This document shows, one piece after another, positions 33,722 through 44,449 of a stretch of DNA of 64,000 nucleotides (the stretch's first letter is position 1; each line of letters opens with the position of its first letter). The notes beneath the pieces were generated by a model that saw only the letters and a program-made list of their open reading frames with translations, did not search any database and was not told the DNA's origin. The position numbers and the translations under genes are program-made. The DNA is from Ampelocalamus luodianensis (Eukaryota; Streptophyta; Magnoliopsida; Poales; Poaceae). The DNA is taken from positions 13,850,001 through 13,914,000 of the forward strand of contig CM070626.1 in NCBI GenBank assembly GCA_036346255.1, written 5' to 3'.

Positions 33722-34039
33722 CTACTCAATCGTTGTCTTGAAATTATCATTTTCCTGCAAAAGGTTAGTGATAGCAGACGGCAAAGAGCTAGATGTATCA
33801 TCAAAAGAAAATAAAGCATCTTTGCATATCAAAGCATCGCATGGCATATCATTATCAAAATTTTCAGCAAGATCAGGTTTGGTTGCAAGCATGACACAAC
33901 CCTTTAATTTAATTCCCTCATTCCTAGAACTAGGTGCCAACTTCTCTTTCTTATGTGGGAAATTGTTCTTCACTACATGCTGATTTTCAGATTCATGTTC
34001 ACATTCTTTCCTCTCATTTTCATCTATCTCTTTATCACA
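33722..34039 (-). pseudogene. Spacer frame downstream of gag-protease
   Basis: In frame with the 599-codon gene after a single stop, this stretch is Lys/Glu-rich and ends NLLQENDNF just before the polypurine tract. The equivalent region of copy 1 has NILQKNENV. Its function is unknown. It resembles the linker that follows the protease in pol-bearing relatives. Confidence 0.45.
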
Positions 34040-35839
34040 TTACAGAATTTCAGCAGGCGTTAAAGGTAGCAAAATTGTTTTCTTTCCTTTGTGCATAAGA
34101 GAGTACTTATTACTTCTACCATGATGAGTTGCATCGATATCAAATTCCCAAAGATGTCCTAATAAAAGTGAGCAGGCTTGCATAGGCACTACGTCAAAAT
34201 CAGCAACATCATGATAGGAACCAATGAAAAAATGCACTCTCATAGATTGTGTTACCTTCACCTTACCGCTGTTGTTGAACCACTGAATGTGGTACGGGTG
34301 AGGATGCGCACGTGTGGTCAAGCCAAGCTTCTCGACCATACTTGAATTCACCAAGTTATTACAGCTTCCGCCATCAATTATGACTCGAACACGGCAATTC
34401 TTGACAATGAGGAACATCTGAAACAAATTATGACACTGTAGCTTCTCTGCATGCTCTCTTTGAGTGCTCAATACTCGCTGCACAATTAGGGTGGTCCTAT
34501 AATTCTTTGTAGCATCGGCACCTAAAATTTCATCTCCATCGCTATTTGTCTCGTGATCATTATCATTACTTGCAAGGTTAGCTACAAGAGCATATTCATC
34601 CTCAACATCACTGGCACTTGCATAACCACCGTCTTCTGTCGCAATGTATGCTCGCTGACTTGGGCAATCTCTCATGACGTGGCCCATCCCTTTGCATCGG
34701 TGGCACACAATCCCCGTCGTACGACCTGTGGAAGCAACCGATGAAGAGCTCTGCACTGGAACATGCACAGTAGTAGATTTACTTGCCTCAGGTGCACGTG
34801 ACGGTGGTGGCGGTGCTGCTGAACGCGCCCTACTCACGTAGGGGGTAGCAGACCGAGAAGCAGGAGGTGGGGTTGTGTCGGCTTGCCCCGGCGTCGATCT
34901 CGATGTAGATGTACTTCCAAAGTTGCTCCTAGTCCTTTGTTGTCTTCCCTGTAATTCTTTTTCTGCCAAACAAGCAAGCTGGAACAACCTATTGATATCA
35001 TTATACTCTTTGTAATCAACTATGTCCTGAATTTCACGCCTTAAGCCACCATAAAAACGAGCCATCTTATCCTCGTCATCCTCAATAATATTACAACGTA
35101 GCATGCCTATTTGTAGTTCTTGATAATATTCCTCGACAGATTTATTACCTTGGTCTAAGCGCTGTAATTTCTTACGCATATCATGTTTAAAAGCAGGAGG
35201 AACAAATCTAACACGCATAGCTTCCTTCAATCTATCCCATGTATCAGGTGCTAAGCCAGAATTAACTAGTTGGTTCCACCAAATGATAGCAAAATCTTTA
35301 AATTCACTAGTGGCTTGTCTCACTCTATGCACTTCAGGAATTAGATGGGCATTAAATTTTTGTTCAACTGTCATCTCCCAATCTAAATAAATTTCAGCAT
35401 CATAAACACCCGCAAAATATGGTATGGTAAATTTAACTTTAGCAAATGGGTAATCATTAACATGAGCATTGTGGTGCGGAAAATGATTACCTCCCATACC
35501 GTGACGGTTGCGATGTAGACGGTGTCGTTCATGTGCATCTTGGGCAGCAAGAGCAGCGTCGGCGTCGCGGTATTGCCTCTCATTATCATATCCCTCTGCA
35601 AGATCTTGGGCTGCATTGTGATCATACTCGCATCCATTGTTCGGTGGCCGATTCACCATTCTTTCAAGACGTGTAGTAAGCGCTGCAATATTATCGTTGA
35701 TGGAGCGCTGCAATGTAGCCGTAGTAGTTTGAAGCTTCGTGTCGATGTCCTCATTAATGGTTGTGAGTTGTTCATCCAAAAGCGTCATGAGCTCTCCCTT
35801 TAGCACACACTCTTTCTCAGTAGACGAGTCACCTACCAT
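34040..35839 (-). CDS. Gag-protease protein of an LTR retrotransposon
   Basis: This intact 599-codon frame is the longest in the window. Residues about 15-65 look like a coiled coil. Residues about 130-290 are a Retrotrans_gag domain (FTIPYFAGVYDAEIYLDW, FAIIWWNQL, MRVRFVPPAF, QRLDQGNKSVEEYY). A Ser/Pro-rich linker precedes a CCHC zinc knuckle (CHRCKGMGHVMRDC) near residue 380. The C-terminal 120 residues are a retropepsin-like protease with VIIDGGSCNNLV, a DGGS form of the active site. Gag would package RNA and the protease would mature the particle. The same frame stays open past one TAA for 83 or more codons (33722-34039). No pol follows, so movement would need enzymes from a relative. Confidence 0.85.
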   Translation of the reverse strand: MVGDSSTEKECVLKGELMTLLDEQLTTINEDIDTKLQTTTATLQRSINDNIAALTTRLERMVNRPPNNGCEYDHNAAQDLAEGYDNERQYRDADAALAAQDAHERHRLHRNRHGMGGNHFPHHNAHVNDYPFAKVKFTIPYFAGVYDAEIYLDWEMTVEQKFNAHLIPEVHRVRQATSEFKDFAIIWWNQLVNSGLAPDTWDRLKEAMRVRFVPPAFKHDMRKKLQRLDQGNKSVEEYYQELQIGMLRCNIIEDDEDKMARFYGGLRREIQDIVDYKEYNDINRLFQLACLAEKELQGRQQRTRSNFGSTSTSRSTPGQADTTPPPASRSATPYVSRARSAAPPPPSRAPEASKSTTVHVPVQSSSSVASTGRTTGIVCHRCKGMGHVMRDCPSQRAYIATEDGGYASASDVEDEYALVANLASNDNDHETNSDGDEILGADATKNYRTTLIVQRVLSTQREHAEKLQCHNLFQMFLIVKNCRVRVIIDGGSCNNLVNSSMVEKLGLTTRAHPHPYHIQWFNNSGKVKVTQSMRVHFFIGSYHDVADFDVVPMQACSLLLGHLWEFDIDATHHGRSNKYSLMHKGKKTILLPLTPAEIL

Positions 35840-37785
35840 GGTTAGTAGAAAACAAAAGACAACACAAAGGTATTATCCCTATCAACTACTAGGTGATGGA
35901 AGGTGGAATCACACACTCTCAAGCGTCTTACCACACTCTTACAAGTGTTCTTACCAGAGCATGCAGGAGGTGGTACAGCCGGTGGCTGGTTCGTGATACC
36001 ATGTCGCGCGTGGGTATGATTGCAAGAGGGAACATGTTTTGATCAAGAGTAGGTGGAGCTCGGAAGGCACAATATGGTAGCAAAAGGATCAGCAATAATC
36101 AAATCAGTAAATGCAAGTTGAAAGATTGTTCAAAGTACTTGTCAAAAGTTGCTGATCCTAGCCTAATCACAGCTAGCTAATCAAAGCCCTATGCAAAGAA
36201 GTGTATGTACGCACATGCAACGATCAATGTGACTTGATGTAAGCAAAGGAGAACCTCACAACAAGTGCTAGGAGAGATGCTAGTCCACTACTCAAACTTA
36301 TTTCTAAGAGCACAAGATTATTCGCACGATGTAGAGCACAAAACAGCGATATCGGTAAAAACGCGAACAACCCTCTATATTGAGTAGATACAACAGCTAG
36401 TCTCAAACGATGAAAAGGCAAAGTTTTATATGGCTTATATATACTCGTTTGAAAGTTTTCGACGAGATCTACAACTTTTTCAACTGGACGGACCCCAAAT
36501 TCCGAAGGGAAGACCGAAAGAAAAGACAAAAACAGAAAACAGAAAACTTACGACATGATTTTGGGGCTAAAGATGGCCGATTTTGGGGGTCTTGGAGGGC
36601 AACAGGCGCTTTGCTTGTCCGATTTTCAGATGTGCGTCGTCGATAGCTTCGAAACGAGCACAAAAACGTCGAATTCCGTCTTCGTATGCAAAAGTTATGC
36701 CCGTTTTACTGAAAGGGTGTCGGAAACGGACTCGAATTCGTTTCGGTTTCAACTTCAAACTGCTATATCTTTTGATCCCATGGGCCAAACGTACCCAATT
36801 GTTTTGTGGTAGCTGGGGAATATATCAGGAAGGGCTCCACCAATTTTCACTGATTTTATTGCAAGTTTGATGCACTTTCCAAATTTCGGACAGAGAGACA
36901 CTCTTTTCTGTTTTTCTTCTCTCTTTTGTTGTTTTTTTTTTCTTCTCTCTTTTTTTTTCTCTGTTTTTTTCTCTGTTTTTTTTTGGATCCCGAAACCAAC
37001 ACCTCCTCTCTTTGGCCAACCAACCGAGATCTGCTTTCCTTCTCTGACTAAACCGAAATAAATTCTTTCCTTATCTTTTGAGAAACCGAATCATACTCTT
37101 TCTCTTTTTCTTCTTCACACCGAAACCAGCTAGGGCTTTCCACCAGGGATCAAACGGTTTTGCAAACTTCCAACCGAATCCACTGATTTGGTAGCCGCGA
37201 CAAGGAGACACAAAGCCACGGCAGGGTTGTGACCGCTGCTGCGAAGGGCTGCGGCAGGGTTGGTGGCCGCGACGGCAAAAGCCAAGGGCTGCGGTAGGGT
37301 TTGTTGTCACCGCGGTAGAGGCCAAGGGCTTGCGGCTGGGGCTGGTGGTAGAGGCCAAGGTGGCTGGGATCTTTGGGTGCTGCGACCAGAAAATGAGGGA
37401 GACGCGGCAGGGAATTGGTGGTGGCGCGGCACGGCAGCGAGCTGTAGTGGTGGTGGTAGGGGATGGTGGCTGCCGCGGCTGATATTGGTGGACGTGGATG
37501 GGGAGGGTGGCTATCGCGGTAGGGGGAAAAACACAAGATGCGAAATAAACAAAGATGAAGCTACGCAAACGAACAAGAGATGCAATTAGGCAATGACGAA
37601 CTAGACTCTTAACTAAACTAGAAATCAGCAACTGACACGACGATACAATCAATAATTCAACAAGCAATACTGAAAAGAAAAATTGCAATGGCACAAGGGG
37701 TGATGGGACAACGGAAGAATACGACAAACAAAATATTTTTGTGGGGCTAATTTTCTGGATTTTAGGATGATGAACAGGAACTAAA
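35840..37785 (-). other. Leader (5' untranslated) region of copy 2
   Basis: The region is homologous to 26400-27240 and 28740-29060. It contains a T/C-rich tract (36900-36985) and a GCGGCAGGG-type minisatellite (37190-37520). The short frames here on either strand are not coding. Confidence 0.6.
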
Positions 37786-38900
37786 AGGGTCGTCCAGCTG
37801 AGGGACTAGTTTCCTCAGGGGGCAAGGGTCAATTCGACCACAAACAGGATTGACCCAAGGCAGACTCACAACACAACGAGAGTTTTCCCTTTGAGTGTTC
37901 GAGTCCCCTTAAGGCAATACGACTTGGCAAGGAAAGTTCTGGAAGCCATCATTCCAGAGCTTCATTGACACCTGGTGGTCCTCTCTCTCCGGTTAACTCC
38001 GCTGAGAAGGGGATCAAACATGCTTTTTCTGCAAGTTCGACCATCCCATCGCAGGGCACACCTGCGGACGGAGACGGTTATAACCCAGAGTTCCCCTTCC
38101 TGGAGGGGTTTACTCCAAGTTGCCAGATGGTGTCTCTCGATTACTCCTCAAGCGAGGAGGCCTCGAGCGCAAGTGGAGATCCTCAACGGGAGGTCTTCGT
38201 CCTTCCCTCTAATAATGATCATTCTCCTAGAGGCAAGACTGATGATGCTCCCTGACGGGCACACACTACGTCCCCTCGTAGCAATGGTAAGAGCACCACC
38301 GCTCATGAACAGGGTAAACACCCTGATGAGCATGTGGGAAATCCTCAACATTCTCGTACTTCACTGAAACTAAGTCAAGGGTCTAGTATGGGCGATCATG
38401 AGACAACTCGACAGAGAAGAATAGTCGCCCAGAAAATCTTCCTGGGCGCACTTAGTATCAGTCAGAGGAAGCTCAGAAACTCTAACACATCAACGACTTG
38501 CTTGAGAATCCAACTCAAGAGCTCGCTCGAGCACCAGGTTATGATCTCTTCACCGAAGAGATCGCACGAAGGCTTCGGAGCACGATGGCAAAACTTGAGC
38601 GTCCTCGTCGACATTATTCTGAAAGTCCTAGCAGTACGACATCATCTACCAGTCATTCGGCCAACTCACTGCACAGAGATCGACATGATTGTAAGTCATG
38701 TCGTTCTCCTAACTTGAGGAAGGCTCCTCGAACATCTAAAGATCGACAAGCTCCAAGGAGAGGTGATCGCTAACCGCTCCAAGGTCAAAATTTGCGGCAG
38801 CAGACGGAATGCGAGGAGTATTTTCCTCGTAAGGCAGAGGCCTACTATAAGTCAAGTCCACCTGTGACCGGGTATCATTGAGTACGATCACCTGATGATG
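37786..38900 (+). pseudogene. Leader and gag N-terminal region of the Tat-type element
   Basis: After the junction at about 37785 the plus strand carries the Tat interior. Frames at 37965-38255, 38334-38717 and 38498-38773 are overlapping pieces of one broken N-terminal gag region: a polar, Ser-rich stretch, then an arginine-rich stretch. There is no recognised catalytic motif. Confidence 0.4.
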
Positions 38901-39830
38901 TTAACCCTTCTTCCTTGCATAGAAGGCCTCAAGAAGTTATTACCGGATGCCGGGCGTTTTCACCCGACCTCCGAGCAGTTCGTTGGCCACCTCGTTTCCG
39001 ACCAGCAAACATGGAGAAATTTGATGGAACTCAAAATCCCATTGAATTCATTCAGGTTTACACAACAGCTGTCCGAGCAGCAGGCGAAGGAGAGAATGTA
39101 ATGGCAAATTACCTTCCGACTATGCTCAAAGGGTCTGCTCGATCATGGCTACTAAACTAGCCAGTCGAGCTGATCTACTCGTGGCAATACCTCTGTGACC
39201 TTCTGCTAGTGAACTTCGAGGGCAGGTATAACCACCCTGGAAAGGAGGACTACTTGCACCAGATGAGATAGAATGACCATGAAACTCTGCGTCAATTCAT
39301 CAAGCGCTTTAGTCAGGTTCGTAATTCAATTCTGGAGGTTTCTGACTCATCTGTTATCAGAGCATTCAAGCAGGGGGTCCGCAGTAGAAGGATAACGAAG
39401 GACATTGCTTTGAATCCTCCTGCCAGTGTCGCTGAACTCTTCGAGATGGCCGATCGGTATGCGACTGCTGCTGAGGCGGTCGAGTGGAACAACACTATTG
39501 ATCGAGAGGACAACATTCCTCAAGAGGCAGGTGAAAGTGGTAATAAAAGGACAAAAGGCTAAGAAATCCAAGAACAAGGCGAAGGGTCACAAATCTGAAG
39601 CCACTGGTTCTAAGGAGGTCTTAGCCGTAAGCGACAAGGAGCCACATAATTCCAAACAAAACTCTGATCGAGGCAAAGGTAAGCGCCCCGATCGGAAGAA
39701 TGACAAATCAAGGTGGTTTCCTTTTCATAAAAAGGAAGGACATGACCTTCACAACTGCCAGGTTTTTCTATGAAAACTCAACGATTATTACTTCAGCAAA
39801 GGGCCGCTTCCTACTCTTGAACAGGTAGGT
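38900..39830 (+). pseudogene. Gag of the Tat-type element
   Basis: A Retrotrans_gag domain can be read across stops: MEKFDGTQNPIEFIQVY, MLKGSARSWLL, ETLRQFIKRFSQVRN, IRAFKQGV, and a C-terminal ADRYATAAEAVEW block. A Lys-rich tail follows, then FHKKEGHDLHNC at about 39720-39765, a degraded zinc-knuckle-like motif. At least three in-frame stops or shifts (39160, 39270, 39560) inactivate it. Confidence 0.75.
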
Positions 39831-39959
39831 CAAACAAGTGGTCGAAAGGAGTCGAATGATGATAAGGATGTGGCGTTTTAGGATCCACAACACACCATCG
39901 ATCACATGTATGGGGGATCGTCGGCATACGAGTCAAGGCGATAGCTCATAGCTATCGAG

Positions 39960-40510
39960 CGCGAGGTAAATTCAATTGACTCTCCTCTTGTCAATAAGAT
40001 GTCAAAGTGGTCGGAAGTCACCATCTCCTTCGAGAAGGGTGATTGCCCGATCCCTTCAACCCGACCAGGTCAATTTCCGATCGTGGTCGAACCCACCATT
40101 AACAACTGTCGAGTAAATTGAGTGTTAGTTGATGGTGGTAGCTCGTTAAACATTATGTTTACGAGTGCCCTAGACGAGATACAGGTACCCAAGACTAAGA
40201 CCAGTACGATACTCTTTTCATGGAATCGTACCGGGGTCTTCGGCCAAACCTATTAGTCAAGTTTCTCTTCCTTTAACATTTGGTTCACCAAGTAATTTCA
40301 GGACAAAGATCTCCTTTGATGTGGTCGATTTCGATACAGCATATAACGCCATACTCGGACGACCAACTTTGGCAAAGTTCTTAATAGCTACTCACTATGG
40401 GTATCAATGTCTTAAGATGCCAGGTCTCAAAAGAGTGATCACAATTTATTGTGACAAGAAGACGGCGCATACCTGCGACCGTCGATCCCTCGAGATGGTT
40501 GGATAGATAC
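39960..40510 (+). pseudogene. Aspartic protease of the Tat-type element
   Basis: VLVDGGSSLNIMF at about 40120-40160 is a DGGS-type retropepsin active site, and the 61-codon frame at 40321-40506 includes VVDFDTAYNAILGRPTLA, the conserved second half (ILGRP). The order gag, protease, RT fits Ty3/gypsy. Stops at 40120 and 40254 break it. Confidence 0.7.
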
Positions 40511-40699
40511 GAGCTCGAGAAGAAAGTCAGCCTTCGATTAGCAAGTCGAAGCCTAAAGCTGCACCAAAGCCAAACGACCAAGTCAAAGAGGTTCCTCTGG
40601 ACGCGGAGGAGCCCTCAAAGACTGTTCGCATCGGGGATACTTCCGACCCCAAGTAGGAAGACGCCCTCATCACTTTCCTCCAAGTAAACGCAGATGTCT

Positions 40700-42110
40700 T
40701 CGTGTGGCAAGCGTCCGACATGCCCAGAATCCCTAGGTAAGTGATCGAGCATAGGGTAGCTTTATGGTCTGACAAAGTACCCGTAAAAAAATTACAGAGA
40801 TTTTCCCCTGATCGACGAGATGCTATTAGGTCAGAATTCAACAAGCTGCTTAAGGCAGACTTTATAAGAGAAGTCAATCACCCAGAGTGGTTGGCCAACC
40901 CTATAATGGTTAGGAAGTCAAACGACAAATGGCGTATTTGCGTCGACTTCACTGATCTTAATAATGCTTGTCCAAAAGATGATTTTCTTTTACCTCATAT
41001 CGATTAGTTGGTTGATTCTACTACCGGTTGTGAAATGTTAAGTTTTCTAGATACATATTTTGGTTACCACCAGATCAATATATGTCGAGAAGATGAAGAA
41101 AAGACCACATTTATTACACCATTTGGTATATTTGCTACGTCAAAGTGCCATTTGGTTTAAAAAATGCTGGAGCTTCTTTTCAGCGTTTGATGCAAGCGAC
41201 TTTTTCACCTCAACTAGGCAGAAATTTGGAAGCCTATGCTGACGATTTAGTCGTAAAAAGCATCAACCCACTTAATCATATCACAGGCCTGCAAGAAACA
41301 TTCGACAACCTTAGAAAGCACCGTTTGAAACTCAATCCTGAGAAGTGTGTGTTCGGAGTCTCTTCGGGAAAATTGCTTGGTTTTCTGGTCTCTGCGTGAG
41401 GAATCGAAGAAAATCCTGAAAAGGTAAAGGTCATCGTGCAAATGCGCCCCCCGACTATGAAAAAAAGAAGTCCAGAAACTCACATGATGCATGGTAGCTC
41501 TAAGTCGTTTCATCGCATGCTTGGGAGAAAAAGGACTACCTTTCTTCAAACTTCTGAGGAAGCACGAGGGTTTCGAGTGGTCAGAAGAGGCTAACGCTGC
41601 CTTTGATAATGTCAAGAGGTATCTTACGAGTGCTCCTGTTTTGGTTTCTCCGAAACCAGAAGAGACGCTCTTAATTTATCTAGCTGCCACGCCACAGGCA
41701 GTGGGCGCAGTACTAGTCGTAGAACGTGAAAACTTACAATGACCGGTTTACTACTTTAGTGAAGTTTTACACGGGCCTAAGTAGCATTACCCTCAGACCC
41801 AAAAACTTCTATATGCTCTTCTCATGTCTTCGAGGAAACTACGGTATTACTTTCAAGCACACAAACTAGCTGTGCTATCTGAGTTTCTCTTAGGAGCGAT
41901 CCTCTAGAATAGGGAAACAGCGGGACGCATGGCAAAATAGTCAGTCGAACTTGGGGAGTTCGATATCCATTTTGTGTCCCGAACGACCATTAAATCCCAG
42001 ATCTTGGTAGACATTGTCGCCGAATGGACAAATCTTGAACCTATTCAGGATCCCCAATACGATTCCCACGATCAATGGATGATGTACTTTGACAGGTCGC
42101 TTACTTTAAG
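40700..42110 (+). pseudogene. Reverse transcriptase and RNase H of the Tat-type element
   Basis: 40741-41007 carries the start of RT (NHPEWLANPIMVRKSN, WRICVDFTDLNNACPKD). 41145-41399 carries MPFGLKNAGASFQRLM and AYADDLVVKS with the YADD catalytic box. 41491-41742 contains KLLRKHEGFEWSEEANAAFDNVK and the start of RNase H. Separate short frames arise from several stops and shifts. Together they cover most of the RT-RH module, which would copy the element RNA. Confidence 0.85.
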
Positions 42111-42239
42111 CCGTCCCTGGTCGAAGAACTAGAGACACCTCCTATTGAGACAGCCTCTCTAGAATACAAGGATACCTGGATGACTCCCATCTATGAGTAT
42201 CTTCAGACTGGTTCCGTACTCAACGATGATCTTGAGGCA

Positions 42240-43407
42240 GATCGTTCATCCTGAAAGGCCAAAATGTACACTTTGGTCGAAGGAGTAGTCTATAAACGAG
42301 ACACTCAAGGGGTGCTCATGCGAGGCATTCCGCAGAGCGAAGGATTAAAGCTCATTCACGACGTACACGGAGGCATCTGTGGAACTCATGCTTCCTACAG
42401 AACGCTGGTCGGTAAGGCCTTTCGACAAGGTTTCTACTGGCCAACAGCCTTCTACGATGCCAAAAAGCTGGTTAAAAAGTGTGTACAATGCCAGTTTCAT
42501 AGCAGGCAAATACACCAACCAGCTCGCATTACAAACAATCTCTCTATCTTGGTCTTTTGCAACCTGGGGTCTCGATATCCTAGGACCGTTACCCGGAGTT
42601 CCAGGTAGATTCGAGTTCCTTTTTGTGGCTATTGATACGTTCATGAAATGGATAGAAGCCGAGCCTGTGACTGGGATAACAACGGAAACAACAAGACGGT
42701 TCATGATGAGATGCGTGATAACTTGATTTGGGATACGAAGTCGAATAATCACAGATAATGGTAAGCAATTTTCGAGCGCAAAATTTCAGGAATTTTGCGA
42801 CGAGTTGGGTACCATGCTGTGTTACGCTTCCGTTGCCCACCCCCAAAGCAATGGGGCAGTCGAAAGAGCGAACGGCCAAATAATGCAGGGAATCAAAACT
42901 CAAGTCTTCGACCAGCTTCTCAAGCGCTCGGGGGCTTGGGTACAAGAATTACCCTTAGTATTATGGGCAGTTCGTACGACTGCTAGTCAGGCTACAGTTG
43001 AAACACCAATTTTCCTAGTTTTTGGTGTCAAAGCCATGCTACCACCAGAACTAAAGATCAGGTCGGTACGAGTCAAAAACTTTAACGACTCTGCCCAAGA
43101 ACAACTTCTAGCGGACGACATCAACCTACTTGAAGAGAAGAGAAACCAGGCTTTAATCCGTTCAACGGTCTACCAACAAGCCCTGCGTAGATACTATGAT
43201 CGTAAGGTCCAACCTCGCAGCCTCGCTGTAGGTGACTTGGTATTGAGGCTTGTCCAATCCCATTCTAATTGGAATAAACTTTCCCCCATGTGGGAAGGTC
43301 CTTATACTGTGGTCAAAGTTACGTGTCCAGGTTCGGTACGACTAGCAATGAAAGACGGTCGAGTTCTCTCAAACTCTTGGAACATCGACCAGTTGTGCAA
43401 ATTTTAG
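42240..43407 (+). pseudogene. Integrase of the Tat-type element
   Basis: 42264-42608 has an HHCC zinc-binding segment (HDVHGGICGTHASYRT ... CVQCQ). A frame change leads to the DDE core in 42379-42726 and 42805-43407: WGLDILGPLP, VAIDTFMKWIEAEP, ITDNGKQF and HPQSNGAVERANGQI. The last 200 codons are open and end with a GDLVLR and WEGPYTVVKV C-terminal DNA-binding region, without a chromodomain, as expected for Tat. Frame breaks at about 42540 and 42725 are inactivating. Confidence 0.85.
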
Positions 43408-43524
43408 CGTAACAAACTTCCATGACAATAAGGTATCATGTTCTTTCTATCTTTATTGTCTTCTTTTGAGTAGTGCTTTTCTAATCTTTCGGCCATTTTT
43501 TATATGCTCATTTTTTCTTTACAC

Positions 43525-44090
43525 TGGTCGAAGGAAGGACACAACAACTAGTCGAAGTCTTTCCTCTCTGCATGTGGTCTTGCCTGCTAGAAGAAACTTC
43601 CTAGTATTGCCTTGTTCCTAACTTTTGCTGCCAATACAAAGATATTGGGCTCAGAAAACATGGTCGAATGATTTTAAGCCAACTCTTCTCACCTTAGTTT
43701 ATTTCTTCATTGTGAAAGATATTCTAAGAAGATTGCACTTTTGAGATTTATTCGACTACTTTTGGTCAACTCGGTCAGTTCTAACTGGCCGGAGGAAGAA
43801 ACACACCTAGTCGAAGCTTCTCCTCTCTGCATGTGGTCTTGTCCACTAGAAGGAACTTCCTAGCCTCGTCCTGTTTCCTACTCTTGTTACCAGGGCGAAC
43901 CTATCGAGTACATCAAGCAAGGTTGAACGAATTTTGAAGGTCCTCTAGATGTTTGTCTAACTCAAGTTGTCGTTGTTGGTTTGATTAATATAGTCGGAGA
44001 TGGTAACATCACCTAGTCGAAGCCTTTCCTTTCTGCACGTGGTCCTGCCCACTAGAAGGAATTTTCTACTCTTTCAACGAGTGCAAGATA
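43525..44090. repeat. Three tandem repeats downstream of integrase
   Basis: Units of roughly 200-260 bp begin near 43525, 43785 and 43990. Each contains CTAGTCGAAGNCTTTCCTCT, TGCATGTGGTCTTG and CTAGAAG.AACTTCCTA. Confidence 0.7.
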
Positions 44091-44254
44091 ATTGTGATCG
44101 AAAACTATAAGTTAAAACAAACCTCTTCGTTTTCAGAAACCCCTTTTCACTATTTACTTAGTTTATTCAAATAAACTAAGCACATAGTCGGGGGCTAGAA
44201 TAAAGTTATAAAAATAATTTCAATTCTTACTCTTGGTTTCTTTTTCCATCCATT

Positions 44255-44425
44255 ATCTTATGAGTTACTAACTACTTGACAAGATGATTTGTAGGAAAAA
44301 GGAAGAAGGAAGGAAGGATTACATATATATGGTCTAATTATCTTTTCCATTCATTATCTTATGAGTTACTAACTACTCTATGGGATGATTTGCAGGAAAA
44401 AAGGGAAGATCATATATATATCAAC
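44255..44425. repeat. Tandem duplication of about 100 bp
   Basis: TTATCTTATGAGTTACTAAC followed by GATGATTTG.AGGAAAAA and CATATATAT occurs twice (about 44264 and 44356). Confidence 0.65.
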
Positions 44426-44449
44426 ATAAAGTTTGTCTTTATAGGATCC

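Larger units (their letters stand above)
32964..37785 (-). mobile_element. Gag-PR-only Ty3/gypsy-type element, copy 2
   Basis: It is a minus-strand element. Its 3' LTR (32964-33692) and polypurine tract (33693-33705) are followed upstream by a gag-protease gene (34040-35839) and a leader of about 1.9 kb (35840-37785). The leader matches copy 1 up to about 37770 but stops before the primer-binding site, so the 5' LTR is lost. No RT, RNase H or integrase lies between the protease and the 3' LTR. It sits in the 5' LTR region of the Tat-type element. Confidence 0.75.

Noticed and set aside
37071..37727. 218-codon minus-strand gene
   Set aside because: It is in the leader of copy 2 over the GCGGCAGGG minisatellite; the equivalent region of copy 1 does not keep the frame.
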